Shown one piece after another: positions 7,040-8,616 of a stretch of DNA of 8,616 bases. Numbering within the stretch: the first letter of the stretch is position 1; every line of letters begins with the position of its first letter. The translations under genes and the position numbers were made by a program. This DNA comes from Porphyromonas sp. GTDB taxonomy: Bacteria > Bacteroidota > Bacteroidia > Bacteroidales > Porphyromonadaceae. The notes below the pieces were generated by a model that was not told where the DNA came from, did not search any database, and saw only the letters and a list, made by a program, of their open reading frames with translations. Location: assembly GCA_003640335.1 (NCBI GenBank), contig RBKG01000030.1, forward strand, positions 1 through 8,616, given 5' to 3'.

Positions 7040-8616
7040 TTACTTTGAGAGCTTTTTGAGTTCCTCCTCCAAAAGGCGTATCTGCTCCTTTGCTTTTTTC
7101 TTTTCTCGTGCAGAACTTTCTGTTTTAAGGTCCTGACGATAATATTCTAACGCTTGTAACCATAGCTTTCTTGCTTCATCAGGTTTCCCTTGAGCTAATT
7201 GGATAAAGCCATAATGGTCATAATACGTTGCATTTATATCTTCTCCTACTTGCTCTATTGCCTTGCGCATGTACAACTCGGCCAAGCTATATTGCTTTTT
7301 GAGGTACAAAATCCAAGCATAGGTATCAAGTAGATTTTCATTATTCTTATCATTCTTAAGCCCTCTAAGCGCCATACGTTCGGCTTGCTCCAAGTCCTTG
7401 CCTTCTAAAGCTAAGAGGTAAGCATAATTATTTAATACCTCCGCATTATCAGCATCGTAAGAAACGGCCTTATCATAGGCCTCCATAGCTTGCTTCTTAT
7501 CAGACTGAGCATCATACAAATCGCCTAACTGAGCCCACAACTTAGACCTTCCAAAGTCTGCTATAGAGAGCGTATCCAAACGACGCAATTCATTCTTCAG
7601 ATACTTAATAGCAGATTGAGCTTTCTGCTCCTGCTGATAATAACTAATTGAGGTAAAATAGACAATTCGCCACTCTGTAGGGTGGTACTGCACGGCCTTA
7701 GGAGCAAGGGCGATGACCTCCTTATATCGCTCTTCAACCATGAGCTGGAATAGCAACAAAGTCCAAACTTCGGCATCCTCAGGCATCGTCTTACTCAGAG
7801 ACTCCAAGAGCTCAATAGACTTAGTCCTATTCTTTTGAGCCTCCAAGATACGTGCATATATCAAACGGATATTAGTATCATCAGGGTGTTTGAGTAGGAT
7901 TTTATCAAAAATAGGATTGTACTCTTGGGGGATTGTATCAGTAGAACCTTCCTTCGTCTGAATGAAAGACAACCAATTATTCATCTTGGTTTCTCCTGCG
8001 ATACGCTCCTCATCAATCATATCGGTGAGAATACGCTTCTGCCCTGCCGTGTCAGCCACAGACTCATAATAGCGCAGATATAGGGGATAAAGTTCTAAAT
8101 TAGAAACACCTCCTTGCTGCTCTAACTGCTGCAATATCTTATAAGACTCTGCATAGTAGCCCTTACTCTGAAGATAAGAAATGCAATGTAGTGCCACAGT
8201 TGCCTGCTTAGGAAAAACAGACATCAAGTGATGTAACTCTTCCATAGCACGCTCATGCTTCTCTGTATCATCATACATCGAAGCGATACGCAGGCTATAC
8301 TTAGCATACTCATTAGGAAGACTCTTATTTTCATCTCGCAAACGAGTATAGAGGACTACAGCTTTATCTACCTTCCCCGAATGAAAATATGTATAGGCAA
8401 GGATTTTAGCAATAGTATCATCATTAGGGCTTTTCTTTAACCATTGCTCTAGAATATCGATAGCCTTATCCGTCTTATTTTGACGAAACAAACCATCTAC
8501 ATAAGCAATCATCACCGACATATCGCTATTGTCTAGAGCATAGGATTGAGCCATAAGGCTATCTGCCTTAGCCTGCTGATTGCCCTCTTTGTATAGCACA
8601 CTTAGAGCTAATGCCG
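7040..8616 (-). CDS. TPR-repeat protein, 5' end beyond the right edge
   Basis: The frame is open through the right edge and ends with TAA at 7040-7042, giving 524 visible residues. The GTG at 8597-8599 is simply an internal Val codon: the upstream frame (ALALS) continues without a stop. Almost the whole protein consists of about twelve helix-turn-helix TPR-like units of roughly 34 residues. Clear examples are SKLWAQLGDLYDAQSDKKQA and AEVLNNYAYLLALEGKDLEQ in the C-terminal third, followed by DTYAWILYLKKQYSLAELYM. The last about 30 residues are highly charged (Lys/Glu-rich) and probably helical. TPR arrays are protein-binding scaffolds, so no enzyme activity is expected. Members of this Bacteroidetes group usually carry an N-terminal export signal, which would lie outside the window. 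Location just before the DUF4292 lipoprotein and EnvC-like genes suggests a periplasmic or outer-membrane-associated scaffold, but that is inference. Confidence 0.92.
   Translation of the reverse strand, partial: ALALSVLYKEGNQQAKADSLMAQSYALDNSDMSVMIAYVDGLFRQNKTDKAIDILEQWLKKSPNDDTIAKILAYTYFHSGKVDKAVVLYTRLRDENKSLPNEYAKYSLRIASMYDDTEKHERAMEELHHLMSVFPKQATVALHCISYLQSKGYYAESYKILQQLEQQGGVSNLELYPLYLRYYESVADTAGQKRILTDMIDEERIAGETKMNNWLSFIQTKEGSTDTIPQEYNPIFDKILLKHPDDTNIRLIYARILEAQKNRTKSIELLESLSKTMPEDAEVWTLLLFQLMVEERYKEVIALAPKAVQYHPTEWRIVYFTSISYYQQEQKAQSAIKYLKNELRRLDTLSIADFGRSKLWAQLGDLYDAQSDKKQAMEAYDKAVSYDADNAEVLNNYAYLLALEGKDLEQAERMALRGLKNDKNNENLLDTYAWILYLKKQYSLAELYMRKAIEQVGEDINATYYDHYGFIQLAQGKPDEARKLWLQALEYYRQDLKTESSAREKKKAKEQIRLLEEELKKLSK

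Larger units (their letters stand above)
1..8616 (-). other. Probable single transcription unit of eight genes
   Basis: All eight genes lie on one strand with spacings, in reading order, of 12, -8, -4, 13, 8, 21 and -4 bases. No gap is long enough for a normal promoter or a hairpin terminator followed by a U tract, and no such hairpin was seen at the junctions. The main promoter must lie right of 8616, though promoters inside coding regions cannot be excluded by eye. No intergenic region exceeds 21 bases, so there is no unexplained non-coding stretch. Confidence 0.7.

Noticed and set aside
8597..8599. GTG as start of the TPR gene
   Set aside because: The frame stays open upstream to the window edge, and the protein would begin inside a TPR array without an export signal. 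GTG is an internal Val codon.
1..8616. Mobile element, CRISPR array, tRNA/rRNA, phage or defence genes
   Set aside because: Coding sequence fills the window almost completely with housekeeping and envelope families. No spaced direct repeats, inverted terminal repeats, transposase motifs or RNA-like folds were seen by eye.

Overview
The window is a compact, gap-free stretch of bacterial chromosome in which eight genes all lie on the minus strand. They therefore read from the right edge (8616) to the left edge (1). The gene families and their order point to the Bacteroidetes, most likely the order Bacteroidales; a Porphyromonas-like genome is plausible but not proven. The signs are a TPR protein, a DUF4292 lipoprotein and an EnvC/LytM protein in a row, a large Bacteroidetes-style signal peptidase I directly after dapB, a WbqC-family protein, and A-rich leaders without Shine-Dalgarno sites before most genes.

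In transcription order the window holds: (1) a TPR-repeat protein, 5' end beyond the right edge (7040-8616); (2) a DUF4292 lipoprotein (6164-7027); (3) an EnvC-like secreted coiled-coil protein with a degenerate LytM/M23 domain (4813-6171); (4) ribF, bifunctional riboflavin kinase/FAD synthetase (3905-4816); (5) dapB, dihydrodipicolinate reductase (3133-3891); (6) lepB, signal peptidase I (1682-3124); (7) a WbqC-family protein (1019-1660); (8) a Gfo/Idh/MocA-type oxidoreductase fold protein with GH109-like motifs, 3' end beyond the left edge (1-1022). The last gene has no stop codon inside the window.

The gaps between genes are 8 to 21 bases, and three junctions overlap: two ATGA stop/start overlaps and one 8-base overlap. 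There is no intergenic space for a conventional promoter or terminator, so the set looks like one long transcription unit whose promoter lies right of the window. Functionally it mixes envelope biology (TPR protein, lipoprotein, murein hydrolase activator, signal peptidase, and DapB, which supplies the lysine/diaminopimelate pathway) with cofactor synthesis (RibF). WbqC and the oxidoreductase-like gene at the end have no certain biochemical role.

This is mostly ordinary housekeeping sequence. No mobile element, CRISPR array, RNA gene, phage defence locus or clearly new system was found. The points most worth a second look are the loss of metal ligands in the LytM domain, the conserved-looking but uncharacterised TPR-DUF4292-EnvC envelope module, the roughly 170-residue insertion in the signal peptidase, and a signal-peptide-free GH109-like protein coupled to WbqC.
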